A program made the position numbers and the translations under genes. From a virus, in the IMG/VR virus record IMGVR_UViG_3300044960_000804, positions 1 through 25,851 of that record: a stretch of 25,851 nucleotides of DNA; one strand, 5' to 3'. The notes beneath the pieces are model-generated. The model did not search any database. It saw nothing but the letters and a program-made list of their open reading frames with translations, and was not told the origin of the DNA. Shown piece by piece: positions 11,876 through 18,992 of this stretch (its first letter is position 1; each line of letters opens with the position of its first letter).

Positions 11876-14077
11876 GTGCGCGCCCCGATGGAAATCTCGA
11901 ACGTCCAGCCCATGATCGAGCCCGATGCCGAGCAGATGCGCCGTCACGTGGCACATCTGTTCGAGGGCTTTCTCGACGGCTGTCACGAAGGGCGCATTGA
12001 GCTTGCCTGGACCGACGGCCGCGACCGGCGCCTGCGTCACGCCGCGATCTTCGGCACCGACCAGCTCGACGAGCTCGTGGCGCGCGCGTTCGCGGAAAAC
12101 CGCAAGCCGGGGCAGAACGTCTACATCGGCCAGGCGCTTCGCAAGCCCGACATCCCGCCGTTCGGCCGCTGCAAGGACGAGGATTTCCTCGCGCTGACCG
12201 CCTTCTATGTCGATATCGACGACGACACGACGGCAACCGCGGTGACAAGCTATCGGCACCGCGGCTGCCCGCCGACCGCCGTCGTCATCACCGGCCGAAA
12301 GCCGCACGTGCGGGCGCAGATGCTCTGGCGGATCAACCGCCCGGAGCGCGATCCGCATGCTTGCCGCGCCCAGAACCTCGCGCTCGCGGAGGCGCTCGGC
12401 GGCGACACCAGCGTGGTCAATCCGGGCCGCGTGATGCGGCTCGGCGGATCGATCGCGTGGCCGGTGAAGCAAGGCCGCGTCATCGAGCGCACCGAATTCC
12501 TCACCTTCGACGACGGGCGGCCGAAGTCGTATCTGCCCGAACAGATCAGATGCGCGTTTCCGCCGGCGCAAGCGCCCATTCGGGAGGCGCCGCATTCTGA
12601 ACATGAGACAAACGAAACAGATCCGGCGCCGCCTTTGTCCGCGACGTCGCATACGCCGCTGCAAATCGGCTCGTCGAACGTCTCGGTCGAGGCTTGCCTC
12701 GCCCGCATCCGCGCCGGGGACCACTGGCACGACAACCTTGTTCGCCTGACGGGCCACTGGATCGCGCGCGGCTGGTCCGACGCGGAAATCCTCACCGCCG
12801 CGGAAGCGCTGACGCTTCCCGGCTACACGGTCGCGCAGACCCGTCGCGAAGTGGGATCGATGATCGCCGGCGGGCGCCGCAAGTGGGCCATTCCGAACCC
12901 GGAACACGCGGTCGAAGATCAACCCCCGCCAGGCATCGACCTCCTGCAATGGACCGCCGACCGCTACGCCGGCGAGGCAAAGCCGATTGCGTGGCTCTGC
13001 CGCGGCACCATCCCGCTCGGCGTGGCCGCATTGATCGCGGCCATGGGAGGCCTCGGCAAGAGCTATATTGCGCTCGATCTTGCGCTTCAGATCGCGGCCG
13101 GCGTCGCCGGGCTGGAGCAGCCGCGCAAGATTCTCGGCGGCCGGATCGCGGTCGAAGGAACCGCGGTGGTCGTCACCGCCGAGGACAGCTTCGACACCGT
13201 GCACCGGCGTCTCAACCGCATCGATCCCGCCGCCCGCCGGCTGCGCCATCCGAAGCGGCTGATCGTGCTGCCGCTGCCCGACGCCGGCGGTCCGCGCCCA
13301 TTGATCGCCACAAACGGCAAGGCACTAGGCCGAACGCCGTTCTTCGACGACCTCAAACGCCAGCTGGTGCAGTTGCAGGAGCTGCGGCTTGTCGTGATCG
13401 ATCCGTTGCAGGCGTTCGTGCTTGCCGACGTGAATGCCGATCCGGCGGCGGCGCAGTTCCTCTGGTCGGCGATGGCAGAGCTCGCTACCGCGACCGGCGC
13501 CACGATCCTGCTCACGCACCACATGCGCAAGGACGGCATGCTCCGCATCGCCGACGGCGACGATGCGCGCGAGGCGATCCGCGGGACGACTGCCCTGGTG
13601 GACGGCGCCCGGCTAGCCTACGCGCTCTGGAAGCTCGACGACGAAGCCGCGCGCTCGGTCTGCAACACGCTCCAGATCCCGTTCGAGCGCGGGCGCATCG
13701 TCCGCGGCGCGGTCGTGAAGGCGAACGACGAGGCCGACCACAACGCCCACACCTATTCGCGCGAAGAGAGCGGGCTCCTGGTCCAGCTCGAAGCAGAGCC
13801 GGACGACGGGACGCCCGAACAAACGTTTTCGATCGCGCAAGCCCGCGAAGTCCTGAAAGAGATCGACCGGCGCTTCAACGAGGGCAAATGGCCGTTCAGC
13901 CACGCGTCGCAAGGCGGCGCGCGCTACCTCGGTCACTACCTCCAGCGACAGTACGGAATGTCGAAGAAAGCCGCCGCCGATCTGATCACCGACTGGATGA
14001 ACAACGGGATCATCACGACCGAGGAATACGACCGGAAGCACAACCGCGTCGGCCTGAAGGTCCTGCGATGGCTCTGA
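11876..14077 (+). CDS. Primase-helicase replication protein (RepB-like primase plus RepA-like AAA ATPase)
   Basis: A 733-residue protein starting at GTG 11876 or ATG 11888. The N-terminal part (about 20-230) resembles RepB-family primases: AFYVDIDDD at about 109-117 holds metal-binding acids, and VITGRKPHVRAQMLWRINRP, GDTSVVNPGRVMRLGGSIAW fit the nucleotide-binding and template parts. A proline-rich linker leads to a helical PriCT-like segment (about 270-340). The C-terminal part (about 370-600) is a RepA-like hexameric helicase core with Walker A AAMGGLGKS at 388-396, Walker B LRLVVIDPLQ near 503-512 and LLTHHMRKD at 546-553. A winged-helix-like tail (about 650-733) ends it. It should prime and unwind DNA at the element origin; the repeat region just downstream is the best origin candidate. 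Confidence 0.9.
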   Translation: MRAPMEISNVQPMIEPDAEQMRRHVAHLFEGFLDGCHEGRIELAWTDGRDRRLRHAAIFGTDQLDELVARAFAENRKPGQNVYIGQALRKPDIPPFGRCKDEDFLALTAFYVDIDDDTTATAVTSYRHRGCPPTAVVITGRKPHVRAQMLWRINRPERDPHACRAQNLALAEALGGDTSVVNPGRVMRLGGSIAWPVKQGRVIERTEFLTFDDGRPKSYLPEQIRCAFPPAQAPIREAPHSEHETNETDPAPPLSATSHTPLQIGSSNVSVEACLARIRAGDHWHDNLVRLTGHWIARGWSDAEILTAAEALTLPGYTVAQTRREVGSMIAGGRRKWAIPNPEHAVEDQPPPGIDLLQWTADRYAGEAKPIAWLCRGTIPLGVAALIAAMGGLGKSYIALDLALQIAAGVAGLEQPRKILGGRIAVEGTAVVVTAEDSFDTVHRRLNRIDPAARRLRHPKRLIVLPLPDAGGPRPLIATNGKALGRTPFFDDLKRQLVQLQELRLVVIDPLQAFVLADVNADPAAAQFLWSAMAELATATGATILLTHHMRKDGMLRIADGDDAREAIRGTTALVDGARLAYALWKLDDEAARSVCNTLQIPFERGRIVRGAVVKANDEADHNAHTYSREESGLLVQLEAEPDDGTPEQTFSIAQAREVLKEIDRRFNEGKWPFSHASQGGARYLGHYLQRQYGMSKKAAADLITDWMNNGIITTEEYDRKHNRVGLKVLRWL

Positions 14078-14116
14078 TCGACGGATAGCGGGCGGCGAAA
14101 CAGGCATGTCTAACTC

Positions 14117-14223
14117 ATTGATTTGACTGAGGCGAAGGTTGGCGAAGGAGACGGCGAAGATGCGAAACTGCATGTGCCAAGTGCTTGATTTCACTCGGCG
14201 AAGGTTGGCGAAGGTCGGCGAAG
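14117..14223 (+). repeat. Iteron-like repeat region, candidate replication origin
   Basis: Six GGCGAAG units start at 14131, 14141, 14153, 14197, 14207 and 14217, mostly one helical turn apart in two groups of three. They belong to two imperfect copies of a larger repeat, 14117-14148 and 14184-14214, each beginning TTGATTT and ending GGCGAAGGTTGGCGAAGG. The flanking AT-rich bits (TTGATTTGACT, TTGATTTCACT) could be melting sites. The region lies directly downstream of the primase-helicase gene and has no gene of its own, as expected for an iteron origin recognised by that protein. A transcriptional operator is the alternative. Confidence 0.62.
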
Positions 14224-14299
14224 CGAAGAACCCCCATACCCCCGATGCGCGTCGCCGCCGTTGCGCGGCGGCTCGCGCATCAGGTTCCGGGGTCGCGCC

Positions 14300-14869
14300 G
14301 TGAGAGGCGCGACGCGAGCCTTGAGCCCGATCGCCGATGCGATGGCGCCGTCCGCCTATCGCATCCGGGCAATGGTCGCCGGTCTCGACCAGGTGGCGGT
14401 TGCCATGGAGCGCAAGTGGGGCGTCGGACGGCTGCGCCTTCTCGTTTCGGATTTCCTCCGCGCCAAATTCGACGAGCAGAAGGATCGGCTCGATGCGGCG
14501 CTGCGCTCGGGCGAAGAGCGCTTCGTCGCCGCGCAGGTCGAAGGCATGCGGCGCGCCTGGGATGCGCTTGACCGCGCCGCGCACGAAGCGGGCGCGAAGC
14601 CGCTCGCGCCGGAAGTCTGGGAATGCGTGCTGCCCTCGACAGGCGAAGTCATCTCGCTCGTGCGCAGCGAAGAGGAAGCCCACCACGTCGCGCGCGAAGG
14701 CCGCGTGTTCACGGTGGCCGAGATCGCAATCCTGATCGAGGCGCTCGGCGAAGGCGTCCTCGCCGTCAAGGAGAAATTCCCAGGCGCCGCCGTCACCGGC
14801 ATCCGGCGCAAGGCGATCCCCGCGAAGGCGGGGATCGACTGGTCGCGCGGAGATGAAATTCCGTTCTGA
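14300..14869 (+). CDS. Hypothetical phage protein
   Basis: About 189 residues from GTG 14300; an ATG at 14342 (MAPSAYRIRAMVAG) may be the true start, and an upstream start near 14261 is in the same frame. I do not recognise the family. The first 100 residues look helical (VAVAMERKWGVGRLRLLVSD, FLRAKFDEQKDRLDAALRSG), probably coiled. The middle has a beta-like stretch, VWECVLPSTGEVISLVRSEE, and the C-terminus ends with KAGIDWSRGDEIPF, an acidic-hydrophobic tip similar to SSB-type interaction peptides. It sits in the replication operon between the candidate origin and the resolvase gene, so a role in DNA metabolism is plausible by position only. No signal peptide or membrane segment is visible. 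Confidence 0.8.
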   Translation: MRGATRALSPIADAMAPSAYRIRAMVAGLDQVAVAMERKWGVGRLRLLVSDFLRAKFDEQKDRLDAALRSGEERFVAAQVEGMRRAWDALDRAAHEAGAKPLAPEVWECVLPSTGEVISLVRSEEEAHHVAREGRVFTVAEIAILIEALGEGVLAVKEKFPGAAVTGIRRKAIPAKAGIDWSRGDEIPF

Positions 14870-14883
14870 AGATAGGAGGACCC

Positions 14884-15414
14884 ATGCTTGCCGTTGCCGT
14901 TACCGAACCAATGCAAATGCCGGCGGAGCCGCATGTCGCCAGGCTCCCGCCGCGCGCCATCCTCGCGCTCGATCTCGGCTCGCGCTGCGGCTGGGCCGTG
15001 CTTCCCCGCTCGGGCCGCATCGCGTCCGGCGTCGTCGACTTCAGGCCCGGCCGCTTCGAAGGCGCCGGCATGACGTTCCTCAGATTTGAGCGATTCCTGG
15101 CCGATGCGACCAATGCCTCCGGCCCGTTCGACGTCGTCGTGTTCGAGGAGGTCCGCGCCCACGTCGGCACGCTCGCGGCGCAGGTCTATGGCGGCTTCCT
15201 CGCGCATCTCACCGCCTGGTGCGAGCGGCATGCGGCGCCCTATCTCGGCGTGCCGGTCGCAACCATCAAGCGGCACGCGACCGGCAAGGGCAATGCGTCG
15301 AAGGACGACGTGATCAAGGCCGTGCGAGCGCGCGGGCATATGCCGAAGGACGACAACGAGGCCGATGCGCTCGCGCTCCTCGATTGGGCGATCAAAAACG
15401 GGATCGGAGCATGA
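14884..15414 (+). CDS. RuvC-like Holliday-junction resolvase
   Basis: A 176-residue RNase H-fold nuclease of the RuvC type. Catalytic acids are visible in the usual order: Asp30 in ILALDLGSRCGWAV, Glu88/Glu89 in VVVFEEVRAHVG and Asp157/Asp161 in PKDDNEADALALLDW. The basic stretch IKRHATGKGNASKDDVIKAV before the last motif is the standard DNA-contact segment of RuvC proteins. It starts at an ATG with a strong site (AGGAGGA) 5-6 bases upstream. Phage RuvC-like enzymes resolve branched DNA formed during replication and recombination before packaging, which fits the nuclease and primase genes upstream. The stop overlaps the next start (ATGA at 15411-15414). Confidence 0.92.
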   Translation: MLAVAVTEPMQMPAEPHVARLPPRAILALDLGSRCGWAVLPRSGRIASGVVDFRPGRFEGAGMTFLRFERFLADATNASGPFDVVVFEEVRAHVGTLAAQVYGGFLAHLTAWCERHAAPYLGVPVATIKRHATGKGNASKDDVIKAVRARGHMPKDDNEADALALLDWAIKNGIGA

Positions 15415-15689
15415 GCATGGGGCGCACAGAATTCTTCGACGAGCTCGCCGGCATCCTCACCGATCGCGAGGACCAATATGGCGCTCCCGCCAAGCTGTTC
15501 GACGAGATCGCCCGCATCTGGACGGTGATCTTGAGCTTCGAGGTCGAACCCGAGCAGATCGCCTTGTGCATGATAGGCGTGAAGCTCGCGCGGCTCAGCC
15601 ACAATTGGTCGCACGCCGACAGCATCAAGGATGTCGCCGGTTACGCGGCCATTCTCTCCCAACTGGTCAACGAGGCCCGCGCGAAATGA
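15411..15689 (+). CDS. DUF6378 family phage protein
   Basis: A 92-residue protein matching the pattern of DUF6378: LTDREDQYGAPAKLFDEIAR, IWTVILSFEVEPEQIALCMI and VKLARLSHNWSHADSIKDVA, then GYAAIL. The all-helical fold resembles all-alpha NTP pyrophosphatases of the MazG type in general layout, but the full set of metal-binding acids is not evident, so I leave the activity open. It starts at ATG 15411 inside the resolvase stop, and its own stop overlaps the next start, so the three genes are translationally coupled. Its role in phages is unknown; a nucleotide-metabolism or replication function is inference from neighbours. Confidence 0.85.
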   Translation: MSMGRTEFFDELAGILTDREDQYGAPAKLFDEIARIWTVILSFEVEPEQIALCMIGVKLARLSHNWSHADSIKDVAGYAAILSQLVNEARAK

Positions 15690-16138
15690 AATACACGCCC
15701 AGGGACATCGAGGAACGCTTCGAGGAAGCAGCCGCCACGCTGCGCCGCCTGCCCGACACGCGAGTGCCTGGTTATTTCAGCACTTGGCCGCCGATCATCC
15801 GCGCCGCGGTCGAGGCCTACGGCTACGATCCCGCGCGCATGCCGCGCCTCGCCCCGTCCCCGCAGGCCATCAGCCGCATGGAGGAGACGTTCACCTGGCT
15901 CACCTGGCTTGAGCCCGACGACGCGCGGATCGTGTGGCTTCGGGCCGAAGGCGTGCGCTGGAAGCCGATCTGCTGGCGGGTCGGCCTATCCCGCGCCGTG
16001 GCATGGCGGCGGTGGGTTGCTTCGCTGATCACGATCGCAAACCGGCTGAATTTTAAGTATTTCGTAGGCGTCAAGAAGGGTCGCAAGAAGGGCGTGACCG
16101 CAACGATCGACGAAGCACGTCGCGAGGGCCTGCTTTAG
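15686..16138 (+). CDS. DUF6362 family protein, helix-turn-helix, possible late regulator
   Basis: A 150-residue protein with the DUF6362 signature PRLAPSPQAISRMEETFTWL followed by EPDDARIVWLRAEGVRWKPI and the HTH-like CWRVGLSRAVAWRRWVASL. The C-terminal part resembles region 4 of sigma factors: a helix that senses the DNA (WKPICWRVGLSRAVAWRRW) after a helical spacer. A lysine-rich tail (VGVKKGRKKGV) ends the protein. It is the last gene of the replication operon, placed where lambdoid and Gram-positive phages have late activators such as Q or the ArpU/RinA type, so it may switch on the packaging genes. This role is inference from position and fold. Starts in an ATGA overlap at 15686. Confidence 0.82.
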   Translation: MKYTPRDIEERFEEAAATLRRLPDTRVPGYFSTWPPIIRAAVEAYGYDPARMPRLAPSPQAISRMEETFTWLTWLEPDDARIVWLRAEGVRWKPICWRVGLSRAVAWRRWVASLITIANRLNFKYFVGVKKGRKKGVTATIDEARREGLL

Positions 16139-16322
16139 TCGTCGCACAAACCGCAAAACACGTCGAACTTCTGGCTTCAACAACGAAACGTTTTTCGGCA
16201 CAATTCCTGGCATGATCGCGGGACGCGCGCCCGCAATGCCCCGGCCCATAGGTTCTTTCCGGCGGCGAGCGAATGCGGGCGGCGAAGGCCCCGGCTTCCG
16301 CTAGCGCCAACCGCGAAATCCG
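16139..16322. other. Gap after the replication operon, no gene seen
   Basis: About 184 bases between the DUF6362 gene and the repeats of the toxin-antitoxin promoter. I see no gene and no clear terminator hairpin with a T-run. The AACGAAACGTTTTTCGG stretch near 16180-16196 is AT-richer and partly self-complementary, and could be a weak terminator. Confidence 0.35.
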
Positions 16323-16364
16323 GGTGCGCATTGCGGTGCGCCCCATTCGGGTGCGCAGGTGCGC
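16323..16364 (+). repeat. Four GGTGCGC direct repeats upstream of the TA promoter
   Basis: GGTGCGC occurs at 16323-16329, 16335-16341, 16350-16356 and 16358-16364, ending 3 bases before the TTGACA box. The clustering just upstream of the -35 suggests a regulator-binding site in addition to the palindrome downstream. Confidence 0.5.
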
Positions 16365-16367
16365 GGC

Positions 16368-16397
16368 TTGACAATGTAGCCACATGTGGCTACTTAT
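16368..16397 (+). promoter_or_regulatory. Promoter with an 18-bp palindromic operator for the TA pair
   Basis: A consensus -35 box TTGACA lies at 16368-16373 and a weak -10 (TACTTAT) at 16391-16397. Between and overlapping them is the perfect palindrome GTAGCCACATGTGGCTAC at 16376-16393. The antitoxin ATG follows at 16403. Phd-type antitoxins bind such palindromes with the toxin and repress their own operon, so this is very likely the autoregulatory operator. The short leader of at most a few bases to the ATG suggests little or no 5' untranslated region. Confidence 0.75.
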
Positions 16398-16402
16398 GCG
16401 GC

Positions 16403-16672
16403 ATGAAGACCGTCTCCATCCGCGAAGCCAAGAACCGGCTGACCGAACTCGCCCGCGAGGTTGAGGAGGGCGAGACGATCGTCGTCACCCGCAACGGACG
16501 CCCCGTTTTCGATCTTGTGCCGCATCAGCCTCGGAAGGGCCTCCGGCTCGAAGCGATCGACGAGTTCAAGCGGAAGCACGGCATCAAGACCGTCGTTCCC
16601 TACATTGCCGAGGACTTCGACGAGCCGCTTCCGGAGGACTTTCTGCTTCGACCGCTGCCGCCCGAAGCATGA
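16403..16672 (+). CDS. Phd/YefM-type antitoxin
   Basis: An 89-residue antitoxin. The N-terminal DNA-binding fold is clear: KTVSIREAKNRLTELAREVE, EGETIVVTRNGRPVFDLVPH is the Phd/YefM core that dimerises and binds the operator. The C-terminal third (KRKHGIKTVVPYIAEDFDEP, LPEDFLLRPLPP) is acidic and hydrophobic, as expected for the toxin-wrapping segment. It starts at ATG 16403, right behind the palindromic promoter, and its stop overlaps the toxin start (ATGA at 16669-16672). It neutralises the VapC-type RNase and should autorepress the pair. In an integrated element such a pair favours maintenance by killing cells that lose it. Confidence 0.93.
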   Translation: MKTVSIREAKNRLTELAREVEEGETIVVTRNGRPVFDLVPHQPRKGLRLEAIDEFKRKHGIKTVVPYIAEDFDEPLPEDFLLRPLPPEA

Positions 16673-17055
16673 GGTTGCTGCTCGATACCCACGTCCTGCT
16701 TGCCTTGATCGAGGATCGCCTCGTCGGCTTGCCGGCTGCGGTTGAGGGCCTGCTGAAGGACCCAGACAGCGAACATCATTTGAGCGCCGCGAGCTTGTGG
16801 GAGATTGCCATCAAATCGCGCTTGGGCAAGCTCAAGCTGACCCCCCGTTTGAGTTCGCTGCCCGAATTGCTTGACGGCTTGGGCATTCGGATCGTCGCAA
16901 TCAACGAGCACCACGCCCTCGCAAGCATTGAACCGGAGCCCGCGACTCGCGATCCGTTCGACAGGATGCTTTTGGCGCAGTGCCAAGTCGAAGGCCTTCG
17001 GCTGGTCACCGTGGACCGCGCGCTCGCCTCTCATCCGATGGCCGCCAAAGCTTAG
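16669..17055 (+). CDS. vapC: VapC-type PIN-domain toxin
   Basis: A 128-residue PIN RNase with all catalytic acids in place: Asp6 in RLLLDTHVLLAL, Glu45 in AASLWEIAIKSRLGK, Asp95 and Asp98 in ATRDPFDRMLLAQ and Asp116 in LVTVDRAL. The DTH and DPFDR forms are typical of VapC proteins that pair with Phd-type antitoxins; known VapCs cut tRNA or rRNA at single sites. It overlaps the antitoxin stop by 4 bases, so the two are co-translated. The gene ends 45 bases before the ParB-like gene with no terminator visible, so read-through into the modification genes is possible. In contrast with the PIN protein at 949, its active site looks intact. Confidence 0.94.
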   Translation: MRLLLDTHVLLALIEDRLVGLPAAVEGLLKDPDSEHHLSAASLWEIAIKSRLGKLKLTPRLSSLPELLDGLGIRIVAINEHHALASIEPEPATRDPFDRMLLAQCQVEGLRLVTVDRALASHPMAAKA

Positions 17056-17100
17056 TCGCCGCCCGCCGGCACTGTCGGAGTCAACAACGGTTAGCCAGCG

Positions 17101-17856
17101 ATGCTGATGATCGAGACTCGATCTCTCGACCGCCTAATCCCCTATGTCCGCAACGCGCGGACGCATTCGGAGGATCAGGTCGCGCAGATCGCCGCGTCGA
17201 TCGCCGAGTTCGGGTTCACGAATCCGATTCTGATCGGGGCCGATGACGTGGTCATTGCCGGGCACGGGCGGTTGCTCGCCGCGAAGCTCCTGGGGCTGAG
17301 CGAGGTTCCGGTCATCGTCCTCGATCATCTTTCGGATGCGCAGCGGCGTGCGTTGGTGATCGCCGACAACCGCATTGCCGAGAATGCGGGCTGGGACGAG
17401 GCGATGCTGCGCGCCGAGCTCGCGGCGCTGCGCGAGGACGCGTTCGATCTCGACGTGCTCGGCTTCGGCGACGCCGAGCTTCTCCGCATTCTCGATTCGA
17501 TCGACGGCTCCGCTTCGCTCGGGGGCGAGGACGCCGACGATTCCGGTCCTCCTCCCGCCGGATCGTCGGCGTCCGAGGCGTCCGCAACGCTGGCCGAACG
17601 CTTCGGCATTCCGCCGTTCACGGTTTTCGATGCGCGCAAGGGCTGGTGGCAGGAGCGCAAGCGGGCTTGGATCGATCTCGGCATTCGCTCGGAGCTCGGT
17701 CGCGGCGCCGCGCCTGGCGGAAGTCCGCGGCCGCTCGATCGGGCGCGGATGGCGAAGGCAAGCGCCGCGCCGGGCGGCTCGCCGTTGCCGGCCGCCGATT
17801 ATTCGAAATCGAAGGCACGGGGCGACGGGCGAGGCCGAGCAATCCCGAACAATTGA
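17101..17856 (+). CDS. ParB-like nuclease-domain protein, N-terminal half of a split ParB-methyltransferase
   Basis: A 251-residue protein (ATG 17101, or the ATG at 17107). Residues about 3-130 form a ParB/Srx-like domain: LIPYVRNARTHSEDQVAQIA, FGFTNPILIG, IAGHGRLLAAKLLG and RRALVIADNRIAE hold the CTP/nucleotide-binding motifs. After a Ser/Ala/Pro-rich linker come ERFGIPPFTVFDARKGWWQE and RKRAWIDLGIRSELGRG, a segment that in related phage proteins joins the ParB domain to a DNA methyltransferase in one chain. Here the frame stops at 17854-17856 after a low-complexity tail, and the methyltransferase starts as a separate gene at 18123. Function is probably DNA recognition for modification rather than plasmid partition. 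The split is seen directly; the comparison with fused relatives is from memory. Confidence 0.86.
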   Translation: MLMIETRSLDRLIPYVRNARTHSEDQVAQIAASIAEFGFTNPILIGADDVVIAGHGRLLAAKLLGLSEVPVIVLDHLSDAQRRALVIADNRIAENAGWDEAMLRAELAALREDAFDLDVLGFGDAELLRILDSIDGSASLGGEDADDSGPPPAGSSASEASATLAERFGIPPFTVFDARKGWWQERKRAWIDLGIRSELGRGAAPGGSPRPLDRARMAKASAAPGGSPLPAADYSKSKARGDGRGRAIPNN

Positions 17857-17867
17857 GGTTGTCTCAG

Positions 17868-18110
17868 ATGACAAAAGCAAAGGTTAGAGCGACGGCATTG
17901 GTAGATAGCGAACTCCAGTGCCGCCCGCTGACTGTCGTTGATGGGCTGTTCGCAATTGCTCAGGCGCTCGATAGCGTCGCGCATGCGATACACCGGCTCG
18001 GCAATGCCGACGCATGTACCCCTATGGGCGCAATCGAAGCTCACAGCAAACACATCGGTGAAAAGATGGACGGCTTGATTGACGCGATTCGGGAAATCGC
18101 GAGCCGATGA
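17868..18110 (+). CDS. Small hypothetical protein between the ParB-like and methyltransferase genes
   Basis: An 80-residue ORF from ATG 17868 to TGA 18108-18110. A purine-rich GAGGTT lies upstream at 17854-17859. The sequence is amphipathic helical (LTVVDGLFAIAQALDSVAHA, KHIGEKMDGLIDAIREIASR) and looks like a small coiled or dimerising protein; no known family. It lies exactly where fused ParB-methyltransferases have their linker, and local GC is lower than in both flanks, suggesting an inserted gene or locally acquired DNA. It may be co-translated with the methyltransferase, which starts 12 bases after its stop. Confidence is limited because of length. Confidence 0.62.
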   Translation: MTKAKVRATALVDSELQCRPLTVVDGLFAIAQALDSVAHAIHRLGNADACTPMGAIEAHSKHIGEKMDGLIDAIREIASR

Positions 18111-18122
18111 CTGAGCCAGCGA

Positions 18123-18920
18123 ATGACGAACCTCACCTTCGTGAAGGGCGATCGCGAATCCGAAGAACTCGATCCGGTCAGCCAGGCGATCCTCGAAGTG
18201 GGATCGGGCACTTCGATCTTCGATCCCGTGCTCTGCGAAATCGCCTATCGCTGGTTCTGCCCGCCGGGCGGCACCGTTCTCGATCCCTTCGCCGGCGGAT
18301 CGGTCCGCGGCATCGTCGCCTCGCGGCTCGGGCTGCGCTACGTGGGCATCGAGCTTCGCCCCGAACAGGTGGCGGCGAATGTCGCCCAGTTGCATCTCGC
18401 CGACGGCCTCAAGCCCGAATGGCGGCAGGGCGATGCGCGCGAGATTGCGCGGCTTGCCGGCGACATTGAGGCCGACCTGATCTTCTCGTGCCCGCCCTAT
18501 TGGAATCTCGAACGCTATTCGGACGATCCTGCCGACCTGTCGAACATGGATCGCGATGATTTCTTCTCGGCCTATGTCGAGGTCATTCGAGGAGCGGTCG
18601 AACGCCTCCGGCCGGATCGCTTCGCGGTGTGGGTCGTCGGCGATGTCCGCGACGACGACGGCGGTTATGTGAACCTTCCCGGTCGGACGGTCGAGGACTT
18701 CGAGGCCGCCGGCGCGCGGTTCTACAACGACGCCATCCTCGTCACCGCGGTCGGCTCGTTGCCGGTGCGGGTCGGACGGCAGTTCGAGGCGTCGCGCAAG
18801 CTCGGGCGCACCCATCAGAACGTGATGGTCTTCGTCAAGGGCGATCCGCGCAGGGCGACGAAAGTGTGCGGCCAGGTGGAATTCGGCGACATCGAGCCGG
18901 CCGCGGAAGGCGAATTTTGA
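18123..18920 (+). CDS. DNA methyltransferase (phage type, motif order I-IV)
   Basis: A 265-residue SAM-dependent DNA methyltransferase. The SAM-binding motif I region is VLDPFAGGSVRGIVASRLG (Asp54 to Gly59), followed by YVGIELRPEQVAAN, and the catalytic motif IV is FSCPPYW (122-127), the S/N-PP-Y form of amino-methyltransferases. The N-terminal LDPVSQAILEVGSGTSIFDP is the characteristic run-in found in phage ParB-methyltransferase fusions. Methylation of N6-adenine or N4-cytosine is predicted; the target is unknown. It may protect element DNA from host restriction. The stop (18918-18920) directly abuts a tRNA gene that starts at 18921, and its TGA shares the A with an ATG that reads through the tRNA. 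The gene starts 12 bases after the small ORF upstream. Confidence 0.92.
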   Translation: MTNLTFVKGDRESEELDPVSQAILEVGSGTSIFDPVLCEIAYRWFCPPGGTVLDPFAGGSVRGIVASRLGLRYVGIELRPEQVAANVAQLHLADGLKPEWRQGDAREIARLAGDIEADLIFSCPPYWNLERYSDDPADLSNMDRDDFFSAYVEVIRGAVERLRPDRFAVWVVGDVRDDDGGYVNLPGRTVEDFEAAGARFYNDAILVTAVGSLPVRVGRQFEASRKLGRTHQNVMVFVKGDPRRATKVCGQVEFGDIEPAAEGEF

Positions 18921-18992
18921 TGCAGGGTGGCGCAGCGGCAGCGCGCGCGGCTCATGCCCGCGAGGTCGCCGGTTCGATTCCGGCCCCTGCAA
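18921..18992 (+). tRNA. tRNA with CAT anticodon (tRNA-Met or tRNA-Ile2), phage-encoded
   Basis: A 72-nt cloverleaf: 7-bp acceptor (TGCAGGG with CCCTGCA), 4-bp D stem (GCGC/GCGC) with loop AGCGGCA, 5-bp anticodon stem (CGCGG/CCGCG) with loop CTCATGC, and a 5-bp T stem (GCCGG/CCGGC) with loop TTCGATT. Discriminator base is A; the next bases are CCG, so CCA must be added. All stems are perfect. The anticodon CAT would read AUG, or AUA if lysidine-modified. Position 37 is G, not the usual A of AUN-reading tRNAs, and T1:A72 differs from the initiator pattern. It starts at the base after the methyltransferase stop codon. Confidence 0.88.

Noticed and set aside
11795-13249. Open frame of 484 codons on the minus strand
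   Set aside because: Antisense to the primase-helicase gene, which has clear Walker motifs; composition is that of a GC-driven shadow.
12694-14088. Open frame of 464 codons on the plus strand
   Set aside because: Overlaps the primase-helicase gene in another frame; very Arg- and Pro-rich and without family pattern.
17078-17089. 12-base match (GAGTCAACAACG) to the minus strand of the tandem duplication at 2585-2606
   Set aside because: A single short match with no shared context; likely chance.
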